A DNA stretch of 64,000 nucleotides from Micropterus salmoides (taxonomy: Eukaryota; Chordata; Actinopteri; Centrarchiformes; Centrarchidae). The position numbers were made by a program, and so were the translations under genes. The notes under the pieces are model-generated. The model ran no database searches. It worked only from the letters and a program-made list of their open reading frames with translations, and had not been told where the DNA came from. The stretch covers positions 4,718,933 through 4,782,932 of the forward strand of contig NW_024044681.1 in assembly GCF_014851395.1 (NCBI RefSeq), in the 5' to 3' direction. Below are positions 1 through 32,057 of the stretch, in pieces. How positions within the stretch are numbered: position 1 is the stretch's first letter; the number at the start of each line of letters is the position of its first letter.

Positions 1-2400
1 AAAGAGTCAGCTGGTTAAAATGTTCTGTTGTTCTGGGTCAGAGATGAGGAATAAATGAATAACTGAGTCTACATCAGTTCTACTTGATCAAGACGAGCCT
101 TCCGCTGCTGGCACACGTCTTCATATCAGTGGTTCTCAAAGTGGGGTCCTCCAGGGTCAAGAAGAGGAATTAGTTATTTTCTCTGTAATTCATCAATAAC
201 GCAGTGACAGAACAGTTACATAATCTTGTAATTAAACCTAAAGTCCCGTCTGATGGGGGTCTAGTGGCTCCGGGGTCTGACCTGTGTCAGGGTAGGGGTC
301 CTGAAACATGTGAGGAGACTTGAGACTTAAATAATGATGAAGATGAAAAGTGTTCCACCTTCATCACCAGAGAACTGAGACACGAGCTGGTCCTCGAGAC
401 CACGGAGGACGTGTTGGTGAAGAACCAGCAGAGTCCATCTTCACCCGAGAGTCATCAGCCCTGACCCCTGACCCCTGACCCCCCTCCTCCCCGTCTGCTG
501 GATGGATCTCTTTCTTACCTGGATGCTTTTTAACCGTCCGACATGTTCTCAGCTGCGTCCTGCAGAGTTCTCCATCGACCACAGGGGGCAGCAGTCAGCC
601 TGGTCCCCTCTGGACATTAAAGCGCCAGCTAAACCTCTCAGTACCTGGGTAGTTGACAAATACGCAGTAAAAAAAACATTTTCTTCTAAAACAGCATTTT
701 TAAAGAAAAAGAACATTTATGTTTTGTCAAATCTGAGCTTTTAGAAAATATAAGGGGTTATTATTATTATTATTATTATTATTATGATTTTGGCTGAACT
801 GCGCTGTAAATGTGTCCGATGGTGTCTTTATACAAACATGAAAAAGATTCATCTTAACTGTAAGACACTGTTTTCATATCCTGTTTTATTAGAAATGAAA
901 TTTTTAATAAAACTATTTTCCCCCTGAACTGGACCGTTTCAGTAAAAGTGAGTTAGACTTTGATGTCGTCCTTTCAAAACTGTTGAAAGTTATACAAATC
1001 AAACACTAAATCATTTCATACTATCAGTTTACTTCCTTGGTTGTTCTCTCAGGACCTCCCTGTTCATTTCCTCTCTATACTTCCGTGTCCTCTCTCCCAA
1101 ACATTTCTCTCCCTCAGTTCTTCCTTTCTAAAATTTCATATTACTTATTTTCATGACACTTTACACCAGTACACATTTTCTGCAAAAACAGCTGAAAATA
1201 TTTTTTACTGTAATTTTTAGTAAAACTCTAAAACACTAAAATGGACCAAAAGAAAACAAGGGAGTGAAACAAATCTTGATTAATCATTTAACATGCGTTT
1301 TAAAGAGACCTGTCCTCTGGTGTGACTGTCCAGAGGACGTTTCAGCCTTTTCGTGCCAGTTAACGACCATGCTACACCAAGCCAATCTGCCATTAGCAGT
1401 TAGCAGCACACATTAGCTCTAGTTTCTGTAATTATGTACTTTAACAAACAGTTTTGTATATTAAAAAATAATTTAGGGCCGTCACACCAAAGGAAAAAAA
1501 CACGTAACACTTTTATACTGGTTCGGAAAAAGCTAAATATTTGAACAGTTCTGAGAGAAAAGCTTCGGTCACATGGTCTTTCAGCTAAATAAAGCTGACT
1601 GTTGAAACGAAGACATGGCGTCGCACCAGAGGACGTGGCAACCATGGAGAAAATACGTTTTCAGAAATATGGATGAACTAAATTATTTCCATTCACTAAA
1701 ACTGACACTTGTAACATTCTGCCTGAGCTATTTAGCAACATCTTTATGTGTGTCGTCATTTTATTTTATAAAAGTTGTAATTTATTGAACCATGCTTGAG
1801 ACACCAAAAGACATTTTTGTGATTTGGCTCAAATGTAAGAAATCTGATTACAAAGCTGTTTTTACAACAACAGGTCCTGGAAAACAAACAAAGCTTTAAC
1901 CGTTTACTGCACTTTAAATCGTCCTTTTTATTACTTTTACCTTCTGTGACAGTGAAATTGTCATGTCACGTTAACAACCCATCTGAGGTTTGAACCTGGC
2001 ATCTGTCGGTGAAGCGGTAGAGACGCGTTTCACCCAGAGCCATGTAGAGACCTCCGTGATCCACCACCGGTGTAAAAACCAGCTTTACTGTAACCTTCAG
2101 TCTGAGTTAATGTGCTCTGCAGCGGAGAGGACTACGGCAGCCTGAGGCGGACAAACGTATGGAAAGTCTGTTCAGTCAGAAACACAGACGAGGACGTCGC
2201 TGCTCTGACATGTCGGACCTGGAAACCTGACATTTACTCGGCCTACAGAACCCTCACTGTCTCAACTACTGCTGAGACAATCCCGGCTCCTCCAGGCTGC
2301 ATGTCCAAGTGTCCTTGGGCAAGATACTGAACCCCGAACTGCCCCTGGCGGCTGTTCCGCCAGTGAATGAATGTGTGTTAGTTTCTGTTTGAGCTCTTAG
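1..2400. other. Intergenic AT-rich DNA downstream of TNPO3
   Basis: No exon with plausible splice sites or recognisable protein was seen on either strand. The stretch is AT-rich and has a short (TTA)n microsatellite near 758-784. The short open frames here have no recognisable product. Positions 2,309-2,380 hold a probable interspersed repeat, listed separately. Confidence 0.6.
2309..2380 (+). mobile_element. Fragment of a common teleost interspersed repeat
   Basis: The text tgtccttgggcaagatactg, followed by an 'aaccccgaactgcccctgg' segment and an 'aatgaatgtgtg' tail, closely resembles a motif widespread in fish genomes as part of non-autonomous transposable elements. The family name is not certain from sequence alone. 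The ends are not defined and no coding capacity is seen. Confidence 0.4.
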
Positions 2401-4810
2401 GCTCAGTGAGAGAGCTCACCTGGACCTCACCTGGAGCTGGAGCCCACCACCTGGACCTCACCCGGAGCTGGAGACCACCTTTAAACAAGGTTCACCTGGA
2501 GCTGGAACCCACCTTTAGATAGAGCTCACCTGGAGCTGGAGACCACCTTTAAACAAGGTTCACCCGGAGCTGGAGACCACCTTTAAACAAGGTTCACCTG
2601 GAGCTGGAACCCACCTTTAGATAGAGCTCACCTGGAGCTGGAGACCACCTTTAAACAAGGTTCACCTGGAGCTGGAACCCACCTTTAGATAGAGCTCACC
2701 TGGAGCTGGAGACCACCTTTAAACAAGGTTCACCCGGAGCTGGAGACCACCTTTAAACAAGGTTCACCTGGAGCTGGAACCCACCTTTAGATAGAGCTCA
2801 CCTGGAGCTGGAGACCACCTTTAAACAAGGTTCACCTGTATCTCACCTGGAGCTGGAGACCATCTTTAGACAAGGTTCACCTGGAGCTCACCTGGAGTTG
2901 GAGACCACCTTTAGACAAGGTTCACCTGGAGCTGGAGACCACCTTTAAACAAGGTTCACCTGGAGCTGGAGACCACCTTTAAACAAGGTTCACCTGTATC
3001 TCACCTGGAGCTGGAGACCACCTTTAGACAAGGTTCACCTGGAGCTCACCTGGAGCTGGAGACCACCTTTAGACAAGGTTCACCTGGAGCTGGAGACCAC
3101 CTTTAGATAGAGCTCACCTGGAGCTGGAGACCACCTTTAAACAAGGTTAACCTGGAGCTGGAGACCACCTTTAGACAAGGTTCACCTGGAGCCCACCTTT
3201 AAACAAGGTTCACCTGGAGCTGGAGACCACCTTTAGACAAGGTTCACCTGTATCTCACCTGGAGCTGGAGACCACCTTTAGACAAGGTTCACCTGGAGCT
3301 GGAGACCACCTTTAAACAAGGTTCACCTGTATCTCACCTGGAGCTGGAGACCACCTTTAAACAAGGTTCACCTGGAGCTGGAGACCACCTTTAAACAAGG
3401 TTCACCTGGAGCTGGAACCCACCTTTAAACAAGGTTCACCTGGAGCTGGAACCCACCTTTAAACAAGGTTCACCTGGAGCTGGAACCCACCTTTAGACAA
3501 GGTTCACCTGGAGCTGGAACCCACCTTTAGACAAGGTTCACCTGGAGCTGGAACCCACCTTTAGACAAGGTTCACCTGGAGCTGGAACCCACCTTTAGAC
3601 AAGGTTCACCTGGAGCAGGAGACCACCTTTAGACAAGGTTCACCTGGAGCTGGAACCCACCTTTAGACAAGGTTCACCTGTATCTCACCTGGAGCTGGAA
3701 CCCACCTTTAGACAAGGTTCACCTGTATCTCACCTGGAGCTGGAACCCACCTTTAGACAAGGTTCACCTGTATCTCACCTGGAGCTGGAACCCACCTTTG
3801 GACAAGGTTCACCTGTATCTCACCTGGAGCTGGAGACCACCTTTAGACAAGTTTCACCTGGAGCTGGAGACCACCTTTAGACAAGGTTCACCTGTATCTC
3901 ACCTGGAGCTGAAGACCACCTTCAGACAAGGTTCACCTGTATCTCACCTGGAGCTGGAGACCACCTTTAAACAAGGTTCACCTGGAGCTGGAGATCACCT
4001 TTAAACAAGGTTCACCTGGAGCTGGAGACCACCTTTAGACAAGGTTCACCTGTATCTCACCTGGAGCTGGAGACCACCTTTAAACAAGGTTCACCTGTAT
4101 CTCACCTGGAGCTGGAGACCACCTTTAAACAAGGTTCACCTGTATCTCACCTGGAGCTGGAGACCACCTTTAAACAAGGTTCACCTGTATCTCACCTGGA
4201 GCTGGAACCCACCTTTGGACAAGGTTCACTTGTATCTCACCTGGAGCTGGAGACCACCTTTAGACAAGTTTCACCTGGAGCTGGAACCCACCTTTAGACA
4301 AGGTTCACCTGTATCTCACCTGGAGCTGGAACCCACCTTTGGACAAGGTTCACCTGTATCTCACCTGGAGCTGGAGACCACCTTTAGACAAGTTTCACCT
4401 GGAGCTGGAACCCACCTTTAGACAAGTTTCACCTGGAGCTGGAACCCACCTTTAGACAAGTTTCACCTGGAGCTGGAGACCACCTTTAGACAAGGTTCAC
4501 CTGTATCTCACCTGGAGCTGGAGACCACCTTTAAACAAGGTTCACCTAGAGCTGGAGACCACCTTTAAACAAGGTTCACCTAGAGCTGGAGACCACCTTT
4601 AAACAAGGTTCACCTGGAGCTGGAGACCACCTTTAAACAAGGTTCACCTGGAGCTGGAGACCACCTTTAGACAAGGTTCACCTGTATCTCACCTGGAGCT
4701 GGAGACCACCTTTAGACAAGGTTCACCTGTATCTCACCTGGAGCTGGAGACCACCTTTAGACAAGGTTCACCTGGATCTCACCTGGAGCTGGAGACCACC
4801 ATTAGATAGA
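2401..4810. repeat. 34-bp minisatellite (intergenic, 3' of TNPO3)
   Basis: Head-to-tail units of about 34 bp contain 'gagctggagaccaccttt' and 'acaaggttcacctg'. Many units carry an extra 'tatctcacctg' segment, giving a 45-bp variant. Roughly 60-70 units are present. Variation is mainly a/g in 'ttta(a/g)acaagg' and gaga/gaac in the 'gctggagacc'/'gctggaaccc' block. The short open frames inside are repeat artefacts. The array lies beyond the proposed TNPO3 poly(A) site. Confidence 0.95.
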
Positions 4811-5029
4811 GCTCAGCCAAGTCCAGTTGGCCTTGACTTTAACCTTCGTTGCATAACTATGACCTGGATGACTTCAGACACCTTTAGATGGAGCTCACCT
4901 GGAGCCGTACGTCCACAGTGTCAGAGTCTGCTGCAGGTGCTCAGAAAGGTGCTGACAGCTGATTGGTTCTCCTGCACGCCTCCTACAGACACACCCAGAA
5001 CGAAACAGCGAGGCAGACATGTTTGTTGT

Positions 5030-5657
5030 TTCAGTTGTTTTTTATTGTTTACAACAAGGCTACATCACCAATGATGTCATGGTGTCAGTCTCTCCGTCTC
5101 ATTACCCAGAGTTCACTCTGTCTCACTTTGTGGAAAAACAACTAAAATTCAACCAAAGTTAAAAAGGTCAAAGGTGACGCCAAATCCTCCATCACTCAGC
5201 CTCTACAGGCAGCCGCTCGGCCAAGAGCATCATGGGAAATTTTTGGCTCTTTGTATGGCACGGACAAAAAACATCACGACCAAAGTCCCAAAAATAAATC
5301 TTCTCTTAAAAACTGTTGACCAGGCACGTCCTACGATTGATTACTGATGAAGATCCAACAGGACTGATCCGCATCAGCTCACTTAGTGAACTCCTCCCAG
5401 TCCTGACCCCGCCCACCTGCTGGACCCGACCCCGCCCACCTGACACCTGCTGCAGGTGAGGTCAGGTGAGGTTAGGGGTCGGGTTGGAGGACTCAGTCTG
5501 TCCAAGTCCTCACTCTGTCAGTCCTTCAGAGCGATTCGTCCTGTTTCACATTCAAAGTCCCTCCTCTTCATCATCTTCATCTCGTCCCTTTGGATCCTCG
5601 TCTGCAGTCGCAGCTTTTTGCCGTCACCTCTGAATGTTGGACAACAAAAGATTTAAC
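5030..5657 (-). other. tnpo3: Probable TNPO3 3'UTR terminal exon
   Basis: Read on the minus strand, a pyrimidine-rich acceptor (CTCTCTTTCAG) ends at 5,658, so an exon could begin at 5,657. A canonical AATAAA lies at 5,046-5,041. The coding exon 22 has a good donor (CACCAG|GTAACA) just after its stop, at about 8,533, so transcription would splice over the 38-bp array into this exon. No protein-coding frame is needed. The call is an inference from splice and poly(A) signals and lacks transcript support. Confidence 0.45.
5041..5046 (-). terminator. Candidate TNPO3 poly(A) signal AATAAA
   Basis: TTTATT on the plus strand reads AATAAA on the minus strand. I saw no other hexamer between the TNPO3 stop codon (8,555) and this point on the minus strand. 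This is the most plausible end of the TNPO3 transcript. Confidence 0.45.
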
Positions 5658-5699
5658 CTGAAAGAGAGAAAGAGCGGAGGGTGACCTCAGAGCGTTACC

Positions 5700-8525
5700 T
5701 GCCGTCCAGTCAAACACCTGAGTGTCCAGGGGAGTCAGAGCGGACAGTCAAACACCTGAGTGTCCAGGGGAGTCAGAGCAGTCAGTCAAACACCTGAGTG
5801 TCCAGGGGAGTCAGAGCTGACAGTCAAACACCTGAGTGTCCAGGGGAGTCAGAGCTGACAGTCAAACACCTGAGTGTCCAGGTGAGTCAGAGCGGACAGT
5901 CAAACACCTGAGTGTCCAGGGGAGTCAGAGCGGACAGTCAAACACCTGAGTGTCCAGGGGAGTCAGAGCAGACAGTCAAACACCTGAGTGTCCAGGGGAG
6001 TCAGAGCAGACAGTCAAACACCTGAGTGTCCAGCGGACAGTCAAACACCTGAGTGTCCAGGGGAGTCAGAGCAGACAGTCAAACACCTGAGTGTCCAGGT
6101 GAGTCAGAGCAGACAGTCAAACACCTGAGTGTCCAGGGGAGTCAGAGCAGACAGTCAAACACCTGAGTGTCCAGGTGAGTCAGAGCGGACAGTCAAACAC
6201 CTGAGTGTCCAGGTGAGTCAGAGCGGACAGTCAAACACCTGAGTGTCCAGGTGAGTCAGAGCTGACAGTCAAACACCTGAGTGTCCAGGTGAGTCAGAGC
6301 TGACAGTCAAACACCTGAGTGTCCAGGTGAGTCAGAGCGGACAGTCAAACACCTGAGTGTCCAGGTGAGTCAGAGCGGACAGTCAAACACCTGAGTGTCC
6401 AGGGGAGTCAGAGCGGACAGTCAAACACCTGAGTGTCCAGGTGAGTCAGAGCGGACAGTCAAACACCTGAGTGTCCAGGGGAGTCAGAGCGGACAGTCAA
6501 ACACCTGAGTGTCCAGGTGAGTCAGAGCTGACAGTCAAACACCTGAGTGTCCAGCGGACAGTCAAACACCTGAGTGTCCAGGGGAGTCAGAGCGGACAGT
6601 CAAACACCTGAGTGTCCAGGTGAGTCAGAGCTGACAGTCAAACACCTGAGTGTCCAGCGGACAGTCAAACACCTGAGTGTCCAGGGGAGTCAGAGCAGAC
6701 AGTCAAACACCTGAGTGTCCAGGGGAGTCAGAGCGGACAGTCAAACACCTGAGTGTCCAGGTGAGTCAGAGCTGACAGTCAAACACCTGAGTGTCCAGGT
6801 GAGTCAGAGCTGACAGTCAAACACCTGAGTGTCCAGGTGAGTCAGAGCTGACAGTCAAACACCTGAGTGTCCAGGTGAGTCAGAGCGGACAGTCAAACAC
6901 CTGAGTGTCCAGGTGAGTCAGAGCTGACAGTCAAACACCTGAGTGTCCAGGGGAGTCAGAGCAGACAGTCAAACACCTGAGTGTCCAGGTGAGTCAGAGC
7001 AGACAGTCAAACACCTGAGTGTCCAGGTGAGTCAGAGCAGACAGTCAAACACCTGAGTGTCCAGGTGAGTCAGAGCTGACAGTCAAACACCTGAGTGTCC
7101 AGCGGACAGTCAAACACCTGAGTGTCCAGGGGAGTCAGAGCAGACAGTCAAACACCTGAGTGTCCAGGGGAGTCAGAGCAGACAGTCAAACACCTGAGTG
7201 TCCAGGTGAGTCAGAGCAGACAGTCAAACACCTGAGTGTCCAGGGGAGTCAGAGCAGACAGTCAAACACCTGAGTGTCCAGGGGAGTCAGAGCAGACAGT
7301 CAAACACCTGAGTGTCCAGGTGAGTCAGAGCAGACAGTCAAACACCTGAGTGTCCAGGTGAGTCAGAGCAGACAGTCAAACACCTGAGTGTCCAGGGGAG
7401 TCAGAGCGGACAGTCAAACACCTGAGTGTCCAGGTGAGTCAGAGCTGACAGTCAAACACCTGAGTGTCCAGGTGAGTCAGAGCGGACAGTCAAACACCTG
7501 AGTGTCCAGGTGAGTCAGAGCTGACAGTCAAACACCTGAGTGTCCAGGTGAGTCAGAGCTGACAGTCAAACACCTGAGTGTCCAGGTGAGTCAGAGCGGA
7601 CAGTCAAACACCTGAGTGTCCAGGTGAGTCAGAGCGGACAGTCAAACACCTGAGTGTCCAGGGGAGTCAGAGCGGACAGTCAAACACCTGAGTGTCCAGG
7701 GGAGTCAGAGCGGACAGTCAAACACCTGAGTGTCCAGGTGAGTCAGAGCTGACAGTCAAACACCTGAGTGTCCAGCGGACAGTCAAACACCTGAGTGTCC
7801 AGGGGAGTCAGAGCGGACAGTCAAACACCTGAGTGTCCAGGTGAGTCAGAGCGGACAGTCAAACACCTGAGTGTCCAGCGGACAGTCAAACACCTGAGTG
7901 TCCAGGGGAGTCAGAGCAGACAGTCAAACACCTGAGTGTCCAGGGGAGTCAGAGCGGACAGTCAAACACCTGAGTGTCCAGGTGAGTCAGAGCGGACAGT
8001 CAAACACCTGAGTGTCCAGGTGAGTCAGAGCTGACAGTCAAACACCTGAGTGTCCAGGTGAGTCAGAGCGGACAGTCAAACACCTGAGTGTCCAGGTGAG
8101 TCAGAGCTGACAGTCAAACACCTGAGTGTCCAGGTGAGTCAGAGCTGACAGTCAAACACCTGAGTGTCCAGCGGACAGTCAAACACCTGAGTGTCCAGGG
8201 GAGTCAGAGCAGACAGTCAAACACCTGAGTGTCCAGGGGAGTCAGAGCAGACAGTCAAACACCTGAGTGTCCAGGGGAGTCAGAGCGGACAGTCAAACAC
8301 CTGAGTGTCCAGGGGAGTCAGAGCAGACAGTCAAACACCTGAGTGTCCAGGTGAGTCAGAGCAGACAGTCAAACACCTGAGTGTCCAGGTGAGTCAGAGC
8401 AGACAGTCAAACACCTGAGTGTCCAGGGGAGTCAGAGCAGACAGTCAAACACCTGAGTGTCCAGGGGAGTCAGAGCAGACAGTCAAACACCTGAGTGTCC
8501 AGGTGAGTCAGAGCAGACAGGTGAG
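5700..8525. repeat. 38-bp minisatellite filling TNPO3 intron 22 (3'UTR intron)
   Basis: About 74 units are built of 'gtcaaacacctgagtgtcc' plus 'agg(t/g)gagtcagagc(g/t/a)gaca'. A recurrent short form skips the middle ('tccagcggacagtcaaac'). Binary variants, ggtgag versus gggag-type and cgg/ctg/cag, are interspersed in shuffled order, as expected from repeated unequal exchange. The array ends about 10 bp from the exon 22 donor. Its t-variant units carry CAGGTGAGT on the plus strand, a perfect donor consensus but antisense to TNPO3. Confidence 0.95.
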
Positions 8526-8554
8526 TGTTACCTGGTGTCGTGTGAAGGTCGCAG

Positions 8555-28073
<19,519 letters not shown>

Positions 28074-28262
28074 AGCTCAGGTCAGAAGCAGGGATGAGAT
28101 AAGGCAGAAAGTTAACCAACACGGCGGATCTGAACGAGTCCTAAACGGTCTGTGTGTCGACCGCCATCTCGCACAAGCTTCCCGCGTGCAACCACGATCC
28201 TCTCCCGGCAGGAAACACGGGCACGAACATTAGTTCCGCTCTGTCATGATGGGAGGACCTCA
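28074..28262 (-). promoter_or_regulatory. TNPO3 5'UTR and promoter region (copy A)
   Basis: This is the CpG-containing stretch directly upstream of the TNPO3 ATG (28,071-28,073). On the minus strand it includes GAGATGGCGG (about 28,160-28,169), which matches the YY1-type ATGGCGG motif common near starts of TATA-less housekeeping genes. No TATA box is positioned for TNPO3. A minisatellite begins about 200 bp upstream of the ATG, which leaves little unique promoter sequence. Confidence 0.4.
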
Positions 28263-28284
28263 TTCAGGAAGAAGAACACAGAAC

Positions 28285-31200
28285 TCATGTACAAATACAC
28301 GGAACTCCGTTCAGAATACTTTGAATTTAACCTGTGTTCATGTACAAATACACAGAACTCCGTTCAGAATACTTTGAATTTAACCTGTGTTCATGTACAA
28401 ATACACGGAACTCCGTTCAGAATACTTTGAATTTAACCTGTGTTCATGTACAAATACACGGAACTCCGTTCAGAATACTTTGAATTTAACCTGTGTTCAT
28501 GTACAAATACACGGAACTCCGTTCAGAATACTTTGAATTTAACCTGTGTTCGTGTACAAATACACAGAACTCATGTACAAATACACAGAACTCCTTTAAA
28601 AATACTTTGAATTTAACCTGTGTTCGTGTACAAATACACAGAACTCATGTACAAATACACGGAACTCCGTTCAGAATACTTTGAATTTAACCTGTGTTCA
28701 TGTACAAATACACGGAACTCCGTTCAGAATACTTTGAATTTAACCTGTGTTCGTGTACAAATACACAGAACTCATGTACAAATACACAGAACTCCTTTAA
28801 AAATACTTTGAATTTAACCTGTGTTCGTGTACAAATACACAGAACTCATGTACAAATACACGGAACTCCGTTCAGAATACTTTGAATTTAACCTGTGTTC
28901 ATGTACAAATACACAGAACTCCGTTCAGAATACTTTGAATTTAACCTGTGTTCGTGTACAAATACACAGAACTCCGTTCAGAATACTTTGAATTTAACCT
29001 GTGTTCGTGTACAAATACACAGAACTCCTTTAAAAATACTTTGAATTTAACCTGTGTTCGTGTACAAATACACAGAACTCATGTACAAATACACGGAACT
29101 CCGTTCAGAATACTTTGAATTTAACCTGTGTTCATGTACAAATACACAGAACTCCGTTCAGAATACTTTGAATTTAACCTGTGTTCGTGTACAAATACAC
29201 AGAACTCCTTTAAAAATACTTTGAATTTAACCTGTGTTCGTGTACAAATACACAGAACTCATGTACAAATACACGGAACTCCGTTCAGAATACTTTGAAT
29301 TTAACCTGTGTTCATGTACAAATACACAGAACTCCGTTCAGAATACTTTGAATTTAACCTGTGTTCGTGTACAAATACACAGAACTCCGTTCAGAATACT
29401 TTGAATTTAACCTGTGTTCGTGTACAAATACACAGAACTCCTTTAAAAATACTTTGAATTTAACCTGTGTTCATGTACAAATACACAGAACTCCGTTCAG
29501 AATACTTTGAATTTAACCTGTGTTCGTGTACAAATACACAGAACTCATGTACAAATACACAGAACTCCTTTAAAATACTTTGAATTTAACCTGTGTTCGT
29601 GTACAAATACACAGAACTCATGTACAAATACACGGAACTCCGTTCAGAATACTTTGAATTTAACCTGTGTTCATGTACAAATACACAGAACTCCGTTCAG
29701 AATACTTTGAATTTAACCTGTGTTCATGTACAAATACACAGAACTCCGTTCAGAATACTTTGAATTTAACCTGTGTTCGTGTACAAATACACAGAACTCC
29801 GTTCAGAATACTTTGAATTTAACCTGTGTTCGTGTACAAATACACAGAACTCCTTTAAAAATACTTTGAATTTAACCTGTGTTCGTGTACAAATACACAG
29901 AACTCATGTACAAATACACGGAACTCCGTTCAGAATACTTTGAATTTAACCTGTGTTCATGTACAAATACACAGAACTCCGTTCAGAATACTTTGAATTT
30001 AACCTGTGTTCGTGTACAAATACACAGAACTCCGTTCAGAATACTTTGAATTTAACCTGTGTTCGTGTACAAATACACAGAACTCCTTTAAAAATACTTT
30101 GAATTTAACCTGTGTTCGTGTACAAATACACAGAACTCATGTACAAATACACGGAACTCCGTTCAGAATACTTTGAATTTAACCTGTGTTCGTGTACAAA
30201 TACACAGAACTCCGTTCAGAATACTTTGAATTTAACCTGTGTTCATGTACAAATACACAGAACTCCGTTCAGAATACTTTGAATTTAACCTGTGTTCATG
30301 TACAAATACACAGAACTCCGTCAGAATACTTTGAATTTAACCTGTGTTCATGTACAAATACACAGAACTCCGTTCAGAATACTTTGAATTTAACCTGTGT
30401 TCGTGTACAAATACACAGAACTCCTTTAAAAATACTTTGAATTTAACCTGTGTTCGTGTACAAATACACAGAACTCATGTACAAATACACGGAACTCCGT
30501 TCAGAATACTTTGAATTTAACCTGTGTTCATGTACAAATACACAGAACTCCGTTCAGAATACTTTGAATTTAACCTGTGTTCGTGTACAAATACACAGAA
30601 CTCCTTTAAAATACTTTGAATTTAACCTGTGTTCATGTACAAATACACAGAACTCCGTTCAGAATACTTTGAATTTAACCTGTGTTCGTGTACAAATACA
30701 CAGAACTCATGTACAAATACACAGAACTCCTTTAAAAATACTTTGAATTTAACCTGTGTTCGTGTACAAATACACAGAACTCATGTACAAATACACGGAA
30801 CTCCGTTCAGAATACTTTGAATTTAACCTGTGTTCATGTACAAATACACAGAACTCCGTTCAGAATACTTTGAATTTAACCTGTGTTCGTGTACAAATAC
30901 ACAGAACTCCGTTCAGAATACTTTGAATTTAACCTGTGTTCGTGTACAAATACACAGAACTCCGTTCAGAATACTTTGAATTTAACCTGTGTTCGTGTAC
31001 AAATACACAGAACTCCTTTAAAAATACTTTGAATTTAACCTGTGTTCGTGTACAAATACACAGAACTCATGTACAAATACACGGAACTCCGTTCAGAATA
31101 CTTTGAATTTAACCTGTGTTCATGTACAAATACACAGAACTCCGTTCAGAATACTTTGAATTTAACCTGTGTTCGTGTACAAATACACAGAACTCCGTTC

Positions 31201-31725
31201 AGAATACTTTGAATTTAACCTGTGTTCGTGTACAAATACACAGAACTCCTTTAAAAATACTTTGAATTTAACCTGTGTTCGTGTACAAATACACAGAACT
31301 CATGTACAAATACACGGAACTCCGTTCAGAATACTTTGAATTTAACCTGTGTTCGTGTACAAATACACAGAACTCCGTTCAGAATACTTTGAATTTAACC
31401 TGTGTTCATGTACAAATACACAGAACTCCGTTCAGAATACTTTGAATTTAACCTGTGTTCATGTACAAATACACAGAACTCCGTTCAGAATACTTTGAAT
31501 TTAACCTGTGTTCGTGTACAAATACACAGAACTCCGTTCAGAATACTTTGAATTTAACCTGTGTTCGTGTACAAATACACAGAACTCATGTACAAATACA
31601 CAGAACTCCTTTAAAAATACTTTGAATTTAACCTGTGTTTGTGTACAAATACACAGAAATCCGTTCAGAATACTTTGAATTTAACCTGTGTTCCTGTACA
31701 AATACACAGAACTCCACTGAAAATA
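28285..31725. repeat. 53-bp minisatellite between TNPO3 promoter and opsin relic (copy A)
   Basis: About 60 units of 53 bp contain 'gtgttcatgtacaaatacac', 'agaactccgttcagaa' and 'tactttgaatttaacct'. A 74-bp variant duplicates the 'catgtacaaatacacagaac' part and often pairs with a 'cctttaaaa' replacement of 'ccgttcag'. The 53-bp and 74-bp forms alternate in blocks, suggesting a higher-order repeat of several units. Short repeated open frames are spurious. Confidence 0.96.
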
Positions 31726-32057
31726 CGTGAAACATTCTGATGCTGTTTGACAGGAAAAGGGTAGAATGAGATTTATGACATGAACTAAAAACCGTCACAC
31801 AAACTTCCCAGCATGTAATAAACCTTTCTATCAGATTTTAAAGTGCAGCAGCAGTAAACGAAGGCAACATAAAAAGGTCACTTCTGTGAGTGGGATCTGG
31901 TGGAAGGACTCCTGACTAGACCGCAGCGTGGAGGACAAACACTTTGCTGAATGAAGCTTGAAACAAAGTTTAAATCAAAAGAAGTTTATTGTCTGTTGAC
32001 TCTGCCTCGAAGAAACAGGACACGTTATTCTCCACCTGCTGGTTACAGATTCAAACC

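Noticed and set aside
2112..2330. 72-codon plus-strand open frame as a gene
   Set aside because: It overlaps a probable interspersed repeat fragment and shows no domain or splice context.
5700..8525. CRISPR-like array
   Set aside because: The units are head-to-tail with no unique spacers, in a spliced vertebrate gene. It is a minisatellite.
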